DNA of 64,000 nt from an uncultured Lachnospiraceae bacterium (GTDB lineage Bacteria; Bacillota; Clostridia; Lachnospirales; Lachnospiraceae), in the NCBI GenBank assembly GCA_910578335.1, contig CAJTPU010000015.1, positions 1-64,000 of the forward strand. The letters run 5' to 3'. The notes beneath the pieces are model-generated. The model was not told the origin of the DNA. It ran no database searches and was given only the letters and a program-made list of their open reading frames with translations. The first letter of the stretch is position 1. Every line of letters begins with the position of its first letter. Shown piece by piece: positions 42,577 through 51,796 of this stretch. The position numbers were made by a program, and so were the translations under genes.

Positions 42577-42685
42577 TTGTATCATATTTCTGTCACTTCC
42601 TCAATGAACTTAAGCGACATGATACAAAACAATCTCTTTTGTCTCATATACATATCTTGCCAGCTTTTTCTCAATATGATACAGT
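42577..42685 (+). promoter_or_regulatory. degV promoter with ATGATAC operator-like sites
   Basis: TTGTATCAT (42577) and ATGATACAA (42619) are exact inverted repeats, and a third ATGATAC (42676) overlaps the -10 of a plausible promoter (TTGCCA 42657-42662, 17-bp spacer, TACAGT 42680-42685). Candidate sites for the adjacent TetR regulator. Confidence 0.45.
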
Positions 42686-42794
42686 TGTTTCACATTGTTT
42701 TTACAACATTACCGGACATACCCTTTGCTTATTGGAAAACAGCAGCAGAAAAACAGCATCGGTCAGAAGAGCTGATTGGGGAAGGAACATTTTT

Positions 42795-43664
42795 ATGAAA
42801 ACAGCAATTGTAACAGATACCAACAGTGGCATCACTGTGGAAGCCGGAAAAAAACTTGGCATTTATGTTCTGCCAATGCCCGTTATCATAGAGGAAGCCT
42901 GCTATCTGGAAGGGGAAGATATCACCAACGCCGAATTGTACAGGGCAATGAAAGACCACAGGGAAGTTTCCTCCTCCCAGCCCTCGCCCGGCAGTATCTT
43001 AAGCCTTTGGGATGCCGTTTTCAAAGACGGTTTTGAGAACATTGTCTATATCCCCATGTCGAGCAGCTTAAGCGGCTCTTGTGAGAACGCCATGCAGCTT
43101 TCGGCAGATTACCGGGAAAAGGTATTTGTGGTGGACAATCACCGGATTTCCGTCACCCTGATGGAATCGGTTTATGACGCCAAAAAACTTGCAGACAGCG
43201 GATACTCCGCCAAAGAAATCAAGGCAAAGCTGGAGCATTCTGCCTACGACGCCAGCATCTACCTTTCCGTCAATTCTCTGGAATACTTAAAAAAGAGCGG
43301 ACGTATCACGGCTTCCGCAGCCGCTCTTGCGGGAATTTTAAACATCAAGCCCGTGCTGACGATTCAGGGAGATAAACTGGATTTGTTTGCAAAGGTGAGA
43401 GGAATCAAACAGAGCGAAAGAAAAATGATAGAAGCCTTAAAGCAGGATATTGCCACCCGTTTTGCCGGCATACCGGTCACACGGCTTCGGATTGCAACTG
43501 CCGGCACCTTTGAAACAGAAGAGGAAGCAGAGGCATGGCGCGGACTGGTACAGTCCGAATTTCCTCATGCCTCTGTCTATTATACGCCTCTCTCCTGCAG
43601 CATCGCCTGCCACGTAGGTGTGGGCGCCTTGGGAATCGGCGTCTCTATTCTGCTCGCGCAGTAA
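42795..43664 (+). CDS. DegV family (fatty-acid-binding) protein
   Basis: 289 residues starting at the ATG behind GGGGAAGGA. The opening TAIVTDTNSGIT, the SSSQPSPGS motif and PMSSSLSGSCENA are DegV signatures; the family binds a fatty acid and hands it to FakA for phosphorylation. Divergent from TetR. Its last 20 bp overlap the end of clpB on the other strand. Confidence 0.88.
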   Translation: MKTAIVTDTNSGITVEAGKKLGIYVLPMPVIIEEACYLEGEDITNAELYRAMKDHREVSSSQPSPGSILSLWDAVFKDGFENIVYIPMSSSLSGSCENAMQLSADYREKVFVVDNHRISVTLMESVYDAKKLADSGYSAKEIKAKLEHSAYDASIYLSVNSLEYLKKSGRITASAAALAGILNIKPVLTIQGDKLDLFAKVRGIKQSERKMIEALKQDIATRFAGIPVTRLRIATAGTFETEEEAEAWRGLVQSEFPHASVYYTPLSCSIACHVGVGALGIGVSILLAQ

Positions 43665-46227
43665 GGGCACCGTCCGTAAGCTCTATCCGTATCGTATCGC
43701 CTTCCCCTACCTCTCCGGCAAGAATCAGCTTGGCGGAGAGTGTTTCTACATATTTCTGAATATAACGCTTCAACGGTCTTGCGCCATAGACAGGGTCGTA
43801 AGCGTTGTCCACGATGAACTGCTTTGCCGCATCGCTAAGCGCCACATGCAGCTCCCTGTCGGAAAGCCTTCTGTTCAAATCCGCCATAATCAGATTGACA
43901 ATGCCGCCGATATTGTCCTTGGTCAGCGGTTTAAAAAGTATGGTCTCGTCAAGGCGGTTTAAAAATTCCGGTCTGAAGTGGCTGCGCAGCTCTTCCATTA
44001 CCCGCTTTTCAGCCTGCGGCAGGATACTGCCATCCTCACTGATGCCGTCAAGCAGATACTGCGCGCCGATATTGGAGGTCATAATCAGAATCGTATTCTT
44101 AAAATCTACGGTGCGTCCCTGTGAGTCCGTTATCCGCCCGTCGTCCAGCACCTGTAAAAGCACATTAAACACATCGGGATGCGCCTTTTCAATCTCGTCG
44201 AACAGCACCACGGAGTAGGGCTTTCTTCTGACTGCTTCGGTCAACTGCCCGCCCTCCTCATAGCCCACATATCCGGGAGGCGCTCCAATCAGGCGGGATA
44301 CGGCATATTTCTCCATGTATTCGCTCATATCAATGCGCACCATGTTGTTTTCATCGTCAAACAGCGCTCTGGCAAGGGATTTGGCAAGCTCCGTCTTCCC
44401 CACGCCCGTAGGACCCAAAAACAGGAAAGAGCCAATCGGCTTGGAGGGGTCCTTGATTCCGGCTTTGGAACGGATAATTGCCTCCGACACCTTTGTCACA
44501 CCTTCGTCCTGTCCCACAACACTTCTGTGCAGCTCTGCATCCAAATGCAGCGTTTTGTTGCGCTCGCTCTCCGTCAGCTTTGTCACAGGTATCCCCGTCC
44601 AGCGCGACACGATGCGGGCGATTTCCTCCTCCGATACGCTCTCATGCACAAGGGAAAGCTCTGTGCTTCTTATTTGCTCTTCTTCCATTTCAAGCTGTTT
44701 TTTCAGCGCCGGCAGCTTCCCGTAGGAAAGCTCAGCCGCCTTCTCCAGATTGCCCTCGCGCTGTGCAATCTGAATCTGCCCGCTTATCGCCTCTATTTCC
44801 TCGCGCAGCTTGGAAAGCTTATCCACGGAAGCCTTTTCATTGTCCCACTGTGCCTTTTTCCCTGCAAATTCCTCCTTCAGCTCCGCCAGCTCCTTCTGCA
44901 ATGTTCCCAGGCGGTCTTGACTAAGGCGGTCATCTTCCTTTTTCAGCGCCGCTTCCTCTATCTCAAGCTGCATAATCTTCCGCTGCAGCTCATCCAGCTC
45001 CGTGGGCATGGAGTCTAACTCCGTCTTAATCAGGGCGCACGCCTCGTCTACCAAATCAATCGCCTTGTCCGGCAGAAAACGGTCCGTAATATAGCGGTTG
45101 GATAAAACGGCGGCGCTTACAAGGGCATTGTCCATAATCTTTACCCCATGGTAAACCTCGTACCGCTCTTTTAAACCTCTTAAGATGGAAACCGTATCCT
45201 CCACCGTGGGCTCCTCCACCATAACAGGCTGAAAACGCCGCTCCAATGCCGCATCCTTCTCGATGTACTGGCGGTACTCATCCAGCGTGGTGGCACCGAT
45301 ACAGTGCAGCTCGCCCCTCGCCAGCATGGGCTTTAACATATTGCCGGCGTCAAGGGCGCCGTCCGTCTTGCCTGCGCCTACAATGGTGTGCAGCTCGTCG
45401 ATAAAGAGGATAATCTGCCCGTCGCTCTTTTTCACGTCCTCCAACACCGCCTTTAAGCGCTCTTCAAACTCGCCCCGGTACTTGGCGCCTGCAACCAGCG
45501 CCCCCATATCCAGTGCAAAAATCTTTTTATCCTTGAGCCCCTGCGGCACATCGCCGCGCACGATACGCTGCGCCAGTCCTTCCACCACCGCCGTCTTGCC
45601 GACGCCCGGCTCGCCGATAAGCACCGGATTGTTCTTGGTCTTGCGGGAAAGGATGCGGATAATATTGCGGATTTCGCCGTCGCGCCCAATCACGGGGTCC
45701 AGCTTCTGCTCCCTTGCCTTCTCCACAAGCTCCTGCCCGTATTTCGCCAGCGTATCGTAGGTCGCCTCGGGGTTGTCGCTGGTGACTCTCTGGTTGCCCC
45801 TCACGGTGGAAAGCGCCTGCAGGAAGCGCTCCCTGGTGATGCCGTACTCCCTGAAAATCTCCTTGAGCGCTTTATTCGGGTTCTGCAGCATGGAAAGGAA
45901 AAGATGCTCCACAGAGACATACTCATCCCCAAGACGCTTTGCCTCATCCTCGGCGGATAAAAGCGCCTTGTTCAAATCCGCGCCCACATGCAGCTCGCCG
46001 CCCTGCACCTTGACGCGTTTTTGAAGCGCCTCCTCCACACGCCCTAAAAAGTGCTCCTTATTTATTTCCATTTTCTCAATCAGCTTTAAAATCAGGCTGT
46101 CCTCTATGGTTAAAAGGCTATAAAGCAAATGCTCCTGCTCTATTTCCTGATTTCCGTATTCATAAGCCAGCTTCTGACAGCCCTCCACGGCTTCCATGGA
46201 CTTTTGTGTGAATTTTGAAATATTCAT
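43645..46227 (-). CDS. clpB: ATP-dependent chaperone ClpB
   Basis: 860 residues, full length. Two N-terminal repeats (1-145), AAA1 with Walker A GEPGVGKT (205-212) and Walker B FIDELHT, a long coiled-coil middle domain (~400-525), and AAA2 with GPTGVGKT and LFDEIEKAHPDV. It dissolves protein aggregates together with DnaK. AAGGAGG precedes the ATG. No CtsR or CIRCE operator was seen upstream. The 3' end overlaps degV by 20 bp in convergent orientation. Confidence 0.95.
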   Translation of the reverse strand: MNISKFTQKSMEAVEGCQKLAYEYGNQEIEQEHLLYSLLTIEDSLILKLIEKMEINKEHFLGRVEEALQKRVKVQGGELHVGADLNKALLSAEDEAKRLGDEYVSVEHLFLSMLQNPNKALKEIFREYGITRERFLQALSTVRGNQRVTSDNPEATYDTLAKYGQELVEKAREQKLDPVIGRDGEIRNIIRILSRKTKNNPVLIGEPGVGKTAVVEGLAQRIVRGDVPQGLKDKKIFALDMGALVAGAKYRGEFEERLKAVLEDVKKSDGQIILFIDELHTIVGAGKTDGALDAGNMLKPMLARGELHCIGATTLDEYRQYIEKDAALERRFQPVMVEEPTVEDTVSILRGLKERYEVYHGVKIMDNALVSAAVLSNRYITDRFLPDKAIDLVDEACALIKTELDSMPTELDELQRKIMQLEIEEAALKKEDDRLSQDRLGTLQKELAELKEEFAGKKAQWDNEKASVDKLSKLREEIEAISGQIQIAQREGNLEKAAELSYGKLPALKKQLEMEEEQIRSTELSLVHESVSEEEIARIVSRWTGIPVTKLTESERNKTLHLDAELHRSVVGQDEGVTKVSEAIIRSKAGIKDPSKPIGSFLFLGPTGVGKTELAKSLARALFDDENNMVRIDMSEYMEKYAVSRLIGAPPGYVGYEEGGQLTEAVRRKPYSVVLFDEIEKAHPDVFNVLLQVLDDGRITDSQGRTVDFKNTILIMTSNIGAQYLLDGISEDGSILPQAEKRVMEELRSHFRPEFLNRLDETILFKPLTKDNIGGIVNLIMADLNRRLSDRELHVALSDAAKQFIVDNAYDPVYGARPLKRYIQKYVETLSAKLILAGEVGEGDTIRIELTDGALTARAE

Positions 46228-46259
46228 GTCAACAGCCTCCTTTATCTTGTTCTATTGTT

Positions 46260-46287
46260 ACTATAACACAAGGAACAAGAAATGCAA
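46260..46287 (-). promoter_or_regulatory. clpB promoter
   Basis: TTGCAT (46287-46282), 16-bp spacer, TATAGT (46265-46260) on the minus strand, 33 bp before the ATG. Confidence 0.6.
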
Positions 46288-46360
46288 CAGAAAAATTATA
46301 AACATTTTCTAAAACTTTCTTCTATATATTATAGTAATCCGCAAAATTTTGAGGTTATAC

Positions 46361-47683
46361 ATGGCTGCTTCCCTTTTTGCCTTTTTAGAAAAAATAAATG
46401 CTTTTTTATGGAACGGACCCATCATCCTGCTCCTCGCCGCCACGCATCTCTTTTTTACCTTCCGGCTGTTTCCCCAGCGGCTTACTTTCCGTGCCATCCG
46501 CGCCTCGGTTTCTCCCCAAAAGGAAAAAGGGGAAAAGGGCATGGGCGGCTTTGCCACACTTGCCACCACACTGGCGGCAACCCTTGGCACCGGCAATATC
46601 GTAGGCATTTCCACCGCCATCGCCTTGGGCGGTCCCGGCGCCCTGTTCTGGTGCTTTCTGACAGGACTTTTCGGCATGGCTACCGCCTACGCGGAGTGTT
46701 ACTTAAGCTGCCTGTACCGGAAAAAAACGCCTGACGGCGCCGTGGCAGGCGGACCCATGTATGTGCTGGAAAAGGGGCTGAAAAGCAAGCTGCTCGGCAA
46801 ATTTTATGCCTTCTGCATCGTATGCGCCGCCATCGGTGCAGGCTGTACGACACAGTCCTCCGCCATTGCAGACGCCGCCTATTCCACATGGCATCTCTCC
46901 CCGCACATTATCGGCATGGCTGCCGCCGTACTGACCGGTATGGTTATTCTCGGAGGCGCCGGCAGCATCGGCAATTTCTGCACCCGCATGGTGCCGCCCC
47001 TAAGCTTTCTCTACATGGGCGCCTGCTTCTATCTTTTATGGATGAACCGCGCTTTCCTTGCGCCCTCTCTTTCTTTGATTCTTTCTTCTGCTTTCACCGG
47101 ACGCGCCGCCGCCGGTGGTTTCGTGGGCAGTACCTTTTTGGCGGCAGCTCGTTTCGGCATCGCGAGAGGGCTGTTTACCAACGAGGCGGGCATCGGCACC
47201 GCCGCCATCGCCGCCGGCTCTTCAAACGATTCAAATCCCACCAGACAGGCGCTCATCTCCATGACCGCCGTCTTCTGGGATACCATCGTCATGTGCACAT
47301 TGACCGGTTTTACCATTGTCAGCAGTATACTGGCGCATCCGGGCAGCACAAAGGGCTACACTGACGCAGGGCTTACAAGCGCCGCCTTCGCCTTTCTTCC
47401 CTTTGGCGGCAATGTGTTCCTGACCCTCGCCCTGATTGCCTTTGCCCTCGCCACGCTGGTAGGCTGGTGCTACTTAGGCGAAAAAGGAGCGGCTTACCTG
47501 TTTGGGGAATCAGGCATCCGCTCCTACCAGCTTGTCTATATCGTTATGATTTACATAGGCGCCATCATTCCCATGCAGCTTGTGTGGAGCTTTACGGATT
47601 TTATCAATGCCGTTATGGTGCTGCCAAATGTCCTCTGCCTCTTCGTCCTGTTTCGAAAAGTGGGAAGACCCAAAAAAGTGTAA
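46361..47683 (+). CDS. Alanine/glycine:cation symporter (AGCS family)
   Basis: 440 residues with about ten membrane spans. The motifs GMGGFATLATTLAATLGTGNI, GGPGALFWCFLTGLFGMATAY and ARFGIARGLFTNEAGIGTA are typical of the sodium:alanine symporter family. Start at the ATG behind GAGG; an in-frame TTG four codons upstream lacks a site. Divergent from clpB and convergent with the LacI gene. Confidence 0.9.
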   Translation: MAASLFAFLEKINAFLWNGPIILLLAATHLFFTFRLFPQRLTFRAIRASVSPQKEKGEKGMGGFATLATTLAATLGTGNIVGISTAIALGGPGALFWCFLTGLFGMATAYAECYLSCLYRKKTPDGAVAGGPMYVLEKGLKSKLLGKFYAFCIVCAAIGAGCTTQSSAIADAAYSTWHLSPHIIGMAAAVLTGMVILGGAGSIGNFCTRMVPPLSFLYMGACFYLLWMNRAFLAPSLSLILSSAFTGRAAAGGFVGSTFLAAARFGIARGLFTNEAGIGTAAIAAGSSNDSNPTRQALISMTAVFWDTIVMCTLTGFTIVSSILAHPGSTKGYTDAGLTSAAFAFLPFGGNVFLTLALIAFALATLVGWCYLGEKGAAYLFGESGIRSYQLVYIVMIYIGAIIPMQLVWSFTDFINAVMVLPNVLCLFVLFRKVGRPKKV

Positions 47684-47730
47684 ACGCCCGCGCACGCCAA
47701 ATCCGATATACCGCCCCATTTTACCCCCGC

Positions 47731-48723
47731 TTACGCGGAGCCCCTCTCCACCAGATGACAGGCAAGGCATACCTCGGCGCCCTCGTTTTCTCCGCGGAGC
47801 ATTTGCAAAAGGCACCGCACCGCCACCGCGCCCTGCTCTTCAAAATTGGTGCGTATGGTCGTCAGCGCCGGCGTAAGATAACGCCCCAGCTCGATATCGT
47901 CACAGCCCATCACCCTGACATCCCAAGGCACCCTGATACCTGCCTGCGCAAACGCCTCCATGCCGCCGATGGCACTCAAATCATTGGCGGCAAACACTGC
48001 CTGCGGCAGCGGCGCGCCCTCTGATTTTGCTTTTTTTAAAAAAGCGCTCACAGACCTGTATGCCATATCACGGGCAAAACCGCCCTGCCAGATATATTCC
48101 TTGCTTATCTCGATGCCCTCTTTAGAAAGCGCGGCAAGAAAACCGCTTCGCCGCTCCCTGCCATCGTAGTTATCCACTCCCTCTATCAGCCCCAGCCGCG
48201 AAAAGCCCTTTTCCAAAAAATATGCTGCCGCCATTCTTCCGGCCTGATAAGAGTCGAAAAATACGCCTGCCTGAAGCCTGCCCTTGATTTCCCTGTTCAA
48301 ATACACCACGGGAAGACCCGCTTCGCTCAGCTCCTCCATTTGCTTTGCGGTCAGAACATCCCCTGCAATCACGGCACCGTCAACCCTGTGTCCCAGCAGA
48401 TTTGCCATAACGGTCCTGCTCTGCGAGGTCACAAAAACCTGCAGCTCATACGCCTCCTTCGCACACCATTTTGCCATAGCATCCGTCAAGGCTCCCATAT
48501 AGGGACCGCCCATGTATCCCACGAACAGCCCGATTACCTTTGTCGCCTGCGCCTTTAAGTTTCTTCCATTGACATTTGGCACATAGTGCAGCCGCTCTGC
48601 CACCTCCAGAATATGCGCCTTGGTATCCGGGTGCAGTACATTCACACCGTTTAATGCATTGGAGACCGTGGATATCGAAACCCCTGCCTCCCGCGCTACA
48701 TCCTTAATCGTTACCTTCCCCAT
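47731..48723 (-). CDS. LacI family regulator
   Basis: About 330 residues: helix-turn-helix KVTIKDVAREAGVSISTVSNALN, then a sensor domain ending in VMGCDDIELGRYLTPALTTIRTN. It follows the GH3 gene on the same strand, and a perfect LacI-type palindrome lies at the GH3 promoter, so it probably controls its own operon. Of three close ATGs the last is preferred (GGGG 7 bp upstream). Confidence 0.88.
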   Translation of the reverse strand: MGKVTIKDVAREAGVSISTVSNALNGVNVLHPDTKAHILEVAERLHYVPNVNGRNLKAQATKVIGLFVGYMGGPYMGALTDAMAKWCAKEAYELQVFVTSQSRTVMANLLGHRVDGAVIAGDVLTAKQMEELSEAGLPVVYLNREIKGRLQAGVFFDSYQAGRMAAAYFLEKGFSRLGLIEGVDNYDGRERRSGFLAALSKEGIEISKEYIWQGGFARDMAYRSVSAFLKKAKSEGAPLPQAVFAANDLSAIGGMEAFAQAGIRVPWDVRVMGCDDIELGRYLTPALTTIRTNFEEQGAVAVRCLLQMLRGENEGAEVCLACHLVERGSA

Positions 48724-48738
48724 TTTCATCCCCATTCC

Positions 48739-48770
48739 GCTTCGCTGCCGTTTCCTTCAGGCAGCGAAGC
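48739..48770 (-). promoter_or_regulatory. 11-bp hairpin between GH3 and LacI genes
   Basis: GCTTCGCTGCC and GGCAGCGAAGC are perfect complements around a 10-base loop. No T run follows on the minus strand, so it is not a plain terminator; it may protect the GH3 message or dampen LacI translation. Confidence 0.5.
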
Positions 48771-48789
48771 CATACTTCCCTCTTCTCTG

Positions 48790-51639
48790 TCATGCTGTAA
48801 ACTGCACCGACAAAAGCTGAATGCCGGACTGTATATGCTCCGCCGTCAGCTTATACAGCCCCTTTGGCAGCGCCACCTTGGATATCCGCTGGATATAGTG
48901 GTTTCCTCTTGTCCCGTTCGTCTGTATCATGCCTGCTTCCTCGCCGTTTAAGCAGAGCCTGCACAGCATCTGCGCCCTGTCGCTCTTGTCTGACATAACC
49001 GTTACGTTAATGCTGTAAATACCGTCCTCTTCCGCATACAACAATACCCCTTCTCTTTCGGCGCGTTCTCCCGTAAGGTCTGTCATGCCGGTAAGCACTT
49101 CCGCCCTGCGTGACGCCCATCCTGCCGGCACATTCTCCTTTGCCGCCACGGTCCGCTCCGCTGACCTGCTTTGCCCTGCCGCCGTTTCCTCCGCAAGCGG
49201 CTTTATCTCCACCGGCGGCTTTACCTTAACCTCCCGCCCTGCCGCGGGCGCCGCCAGTAGAAAACGCAGAATATTCATGGCGCTGCGCTGCAGCTCCGCC
49301 TTTGTCAGGCTGCCTTCCTCCACTGCGCGCAGCAGATTATCGCCCCGCGCATTGATTGCCGCGCCATTGTTGTTTACCACCATATAGACATCATTCTGGG
49401 CGCGCACCATGGAGCGCATATCCGTCTGATTTGCTTCTCCGCCTTCCACAACATCATTCAGACCTGCCCACCAGTCCGTCATCACCAATCCCTTATAGCC
49501 CCATTCCTTTCTGAGAATCGTGGTATTCAGGTCATAATTTGTGGCGTTCTGATATCCGTTCAGCGGATTGTAAGTGGTCATAACCGCCCTGCCGCCGCCC
49601 TCCTTCACCGCCATTTCAAAGCCTTTTAAATAAATCTCACGAAGCGCCCGCTCCGATACCGCCGCGTCCACCGTATGACGGCGCTTCTCCTGATTGTTGC
49701 AGGCAAAATGTTTCATGGTGCCCGTCACGCCCGCTCTTCCCATACCGCGCTCACACGCTGCCGCAATCGCCCCCGTCACATAAGGGTCCTCGGAAAAGTA
49801 TTCAAAATTTCTGCCGTTAAGCGGATGCCGGTGAATATTGATGCCGGGTCCTAACAGCGTATCCACTTCATTGAGACAAAGCTCTTTTCCTTCCAGATAA
49901 AACAACTCTTCCACCAGCTCCACGTCAAAGCTGCAGGCAAGCAGCGTACCGCCCGGCAGTAGCGTTGCCTTTTCACCCGTATCCATGCGGATGCCCGAAG
50001 GTCCATCTGCCGCACAGCCTGCCGGCACTCCCCGCGCGGCAAGCTCATCGCTCACGCCGCCAAATGCCGCCGCCGTACCGGAAGTCACCCTTGCATTGCA
50101 CATGCCCTCGCCCCGCACAAGCACCGCCAGCTCCTCCACGGAAAGCTGCGCGGTAAACGCCTCCAAAGAAGCCCTGCCGTCGCGGACATCGCCAAAAGAA
50201 ACTTCCTTTTCCTCTGCCGCAAGCTCTTCCGGCAGGTTTTCCGCTATCCGTTCTTCCAAATCCACCGTGCGCAAGGGCACCGCCTCATATGCGGGCGCAT
50301 AGCTGCCGTCCGCCTGCAGAACAGGCTTTATCCTGCAAAATGCCTTCACCGGAGCCGCCGCTTCCTGCAGCCGCTCTGTCACAAGCAGCTCCTGCGGCGC
50401 AAAGAGCACGCCGCCCTCCGCCCCGCACAGCTCTTTCGTCCTGCGGCAGTCCTCTCCTACGTAAAAACGATACTCGCCTGCCTCCAGTACAAAGCAGGAT
50501 TTATTGCCCGTCACGCCGCCGTCGTCATAGGAAGCAAAGCGTTTGACCGGAATGCGGAAATAAAGTACCTGCGACCCCCCTGCGGCAAGCAGCTTCGTCT
50601 TTTCAAAGCCGACAAGCACCCGCTTTGCTTTCCCCAGCACGCCCTGCGGCGCCTCCACATAAACCTGCATCACTTCCCTGCCGGCAAAGCCGCCCGTATT
50701 TTCCACCCTGACCGCAAAGCTCACACAGGCTTCTGCCCCGCTTCCCGTCACCTCAGCCGCCTCCGGCTCCCACGAAAAAGTCGTATAGGACAGACCAAAG
50801 CCGAAGGGATAGAGCACCTTCTCCTGACAGAAGGTCTCAAAATAACGGTAGCCCACATAAATATCCTCTTCATAAAAATTTCGGGTATCGCTGCCATAGT
50901 TGGCAAAAGCGGGGTAATCCTTTATGGAGCGGGCTATCGTATCCGTCAGATGCCCTGACGGCGATACCGCCCCCACAAGCACGTCTGCAGCGGCATTGCC
51001 GCCCTCCATACCGCCATGCCATACATAGAGCAGCGCCTTCACGGCGCCATGGCACCACTCCTCGTCCACCCACGACATATCAATGATATTGGAAACGTTA
51101 AAGACCACCGCCACACGGGAAAAATATTTTGTCACGAGAGATATCATGGAAACTTCTTCCTTCGCCAGTCGAAAGCTTCCCTCCTCGTCCGCATTGTCCC
51201 TTTCCTCGCCCGCCGTTCTTCCCAGCACAATCACCGCCTTATCGGAAGCCTCTGCCGCCTCCTTTACCAACGCCTCACTAAGCGGCATTTCCTCCAGATG
51301 CCACGGCTCCGTCGTCCAGTCCTTATCCCGCTCGCAGACAGGATGGGCGGCTGTCCATGCTTTATAAATTTCCACCAGCTTCTCATTGAGCCGCACATGC
51401 GGGTGCTGCGAAAAACCGTCGATAAGGTTGGTTGTATATTCCACATTTACCAGACCGCCCGAACCGATTCCGCTCTTATAATAGTCGAGCTGTCCCCTGC
51501 CAAAGAGTGCCACCCTGTCCCTTTCGGTAAGCGGCAGCATACCATCTTCGTTTTTCAATAACACCGCGCCCTCTGCCGCCGCTCTTCTGCAAAAAGGCGC
51601 CAGCTCTAAAAGTGCTCCTTTTCTCTTTTCACGCTGCAT
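48790..51639 (-). CDS. Glycoside hydrolase family 3 with permuted domain order
   Basis: 949 residues, no signal peptide. The usual GH3 C-terminal sandwich comes first (residues ~15-260, AAAEGAVLLKNEDGMLPL, GSGGLVN), then a fibronectin III-like part (~300-400), then the GH3 (alpha/beta)8 catalytic domain (~520-800) with GPGINIHRHPLNGRNFEYFSEDP, KHFACNNQE and the nucleophile D722 in VMTDWW, then a further beta-rich tail. Such reversed order is known from Butyrivibrio and Ruminococcus beta-glucosidases. Substrate likely a beta-glucoside. Strong GGAGGAGG site. Confidence 0.88.
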   Translation of the reverse strand: MQREKRKGALLELAPFCRRAAAEGAVLLKNEDGMLPLTERDRVALFGRGQLDYYKSGIGSGGLVNVEYTTNLIDGFSQHPHVRLNEKLVEIYKAWTAAHPVCERDKDWTTEPWHLEEMPLSEALVKEAAEASDKAVIVLGRTAGEERDNADEEGSFRLAKEEVSMISLVTKYFSRVAVVFNVSNIIDMSWVDEEWCHGAVKALLYVWHGGMEGGNAAADVLVGAVSPSGHLTDTIARSIKDYPAFANYGSDTRNFYEEDIYVGYRYFETFCQEKVLYPFGFGLSYTTFSWEPEAAEVTGSGAEACVSFAVRVENTGGFAGREVMQVYVEAPQGVLGKAKRVLVGFEKTKLLAAGGSQVLYFRIPVKRFASYDDGGVTGNKSCFVLEAGEYRFYVGEDCRRTKELCGAEGGVLFAPQELLVTERLQEAAAPVKAFCRIKPVLQADGSYAPAYEAVPLRTVDLEERIAENLPEELAAEEKEVSFGDVRDGRASLEAFTAQLSVEELAVLVRGEGMCNARVTSGTAAAFGGVSDELAARGVPAGCAADGPSGIRMDTGEKATLLPGGTLLACSFDVELVEELFYLEGKELCLNEVDTLLGPGINIHRHPLNGRNFEYFSEDPYVTGAIAAACERGMGRAGVTGTMKHFACNNQEKRRHTVDAAVSERALREIYLKGFEMAVKEGGGRAVMTTYNPLNGYQNATNYDLNTTILRKEWGYKGLVMTDWWAGLNDVVEGGEANQTDMRSMVRAQNDVYMVVNNNGAAINARGDNLLRAVEEGSLTKAELQRSAMNILRFLLAAPAAGREVKVKPPVEIKPLAEETAAGQSRSAERTVAAKENVPAGWASRRAEVLTGMTDLTGERAEREGVLLYAEEDGIYSINVTVMSDKSDRAQMLCRLCLNGEEAGMIQTNGTRGNHYIQRISKVALPKGLYKLTAEHIQSGIQLLSVQFTA

Positions 51640-51703
51640 ACTCTTCCTCCTCCACTTTCCACCTGTTTCCCGTAAAAGTCTTCTACACCGTCTTGATACA
51701 CTT

Positions 51704-51757
51704 AATAAAAACGTTTTTATTTTTGCCTAGTATAGCACGCGCACGGACACTTTGCAA
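51704..51757 (-). promoter_or_regulatory. GH3 promoter with perfect LacI-type operator
   Basis: On the minus strand TTGCAA (51757-51752), 17-bp spacer and TATACT (51734-51729), then the perfect 18-bp palindrome AATAAAAACGTTTTTATT (51704-51721) 7 bp downstream of the -10. A repressor there would block transcription start or early elongation. Confidence 0.75.
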
Positions 51758-51796
51758 CCCATTCTTTTCCTCATTCCCCTCAGAAAAAAGACATGG

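Noticed and set aside
46228..46360. Riboswitch or CtsR/CIRCE operator between clpB and the symporter gene
   Set aside because: No CIRCE inverted repeat, no tandem GGTCAAA-type repeats and no glycine aptamer motif were seen.
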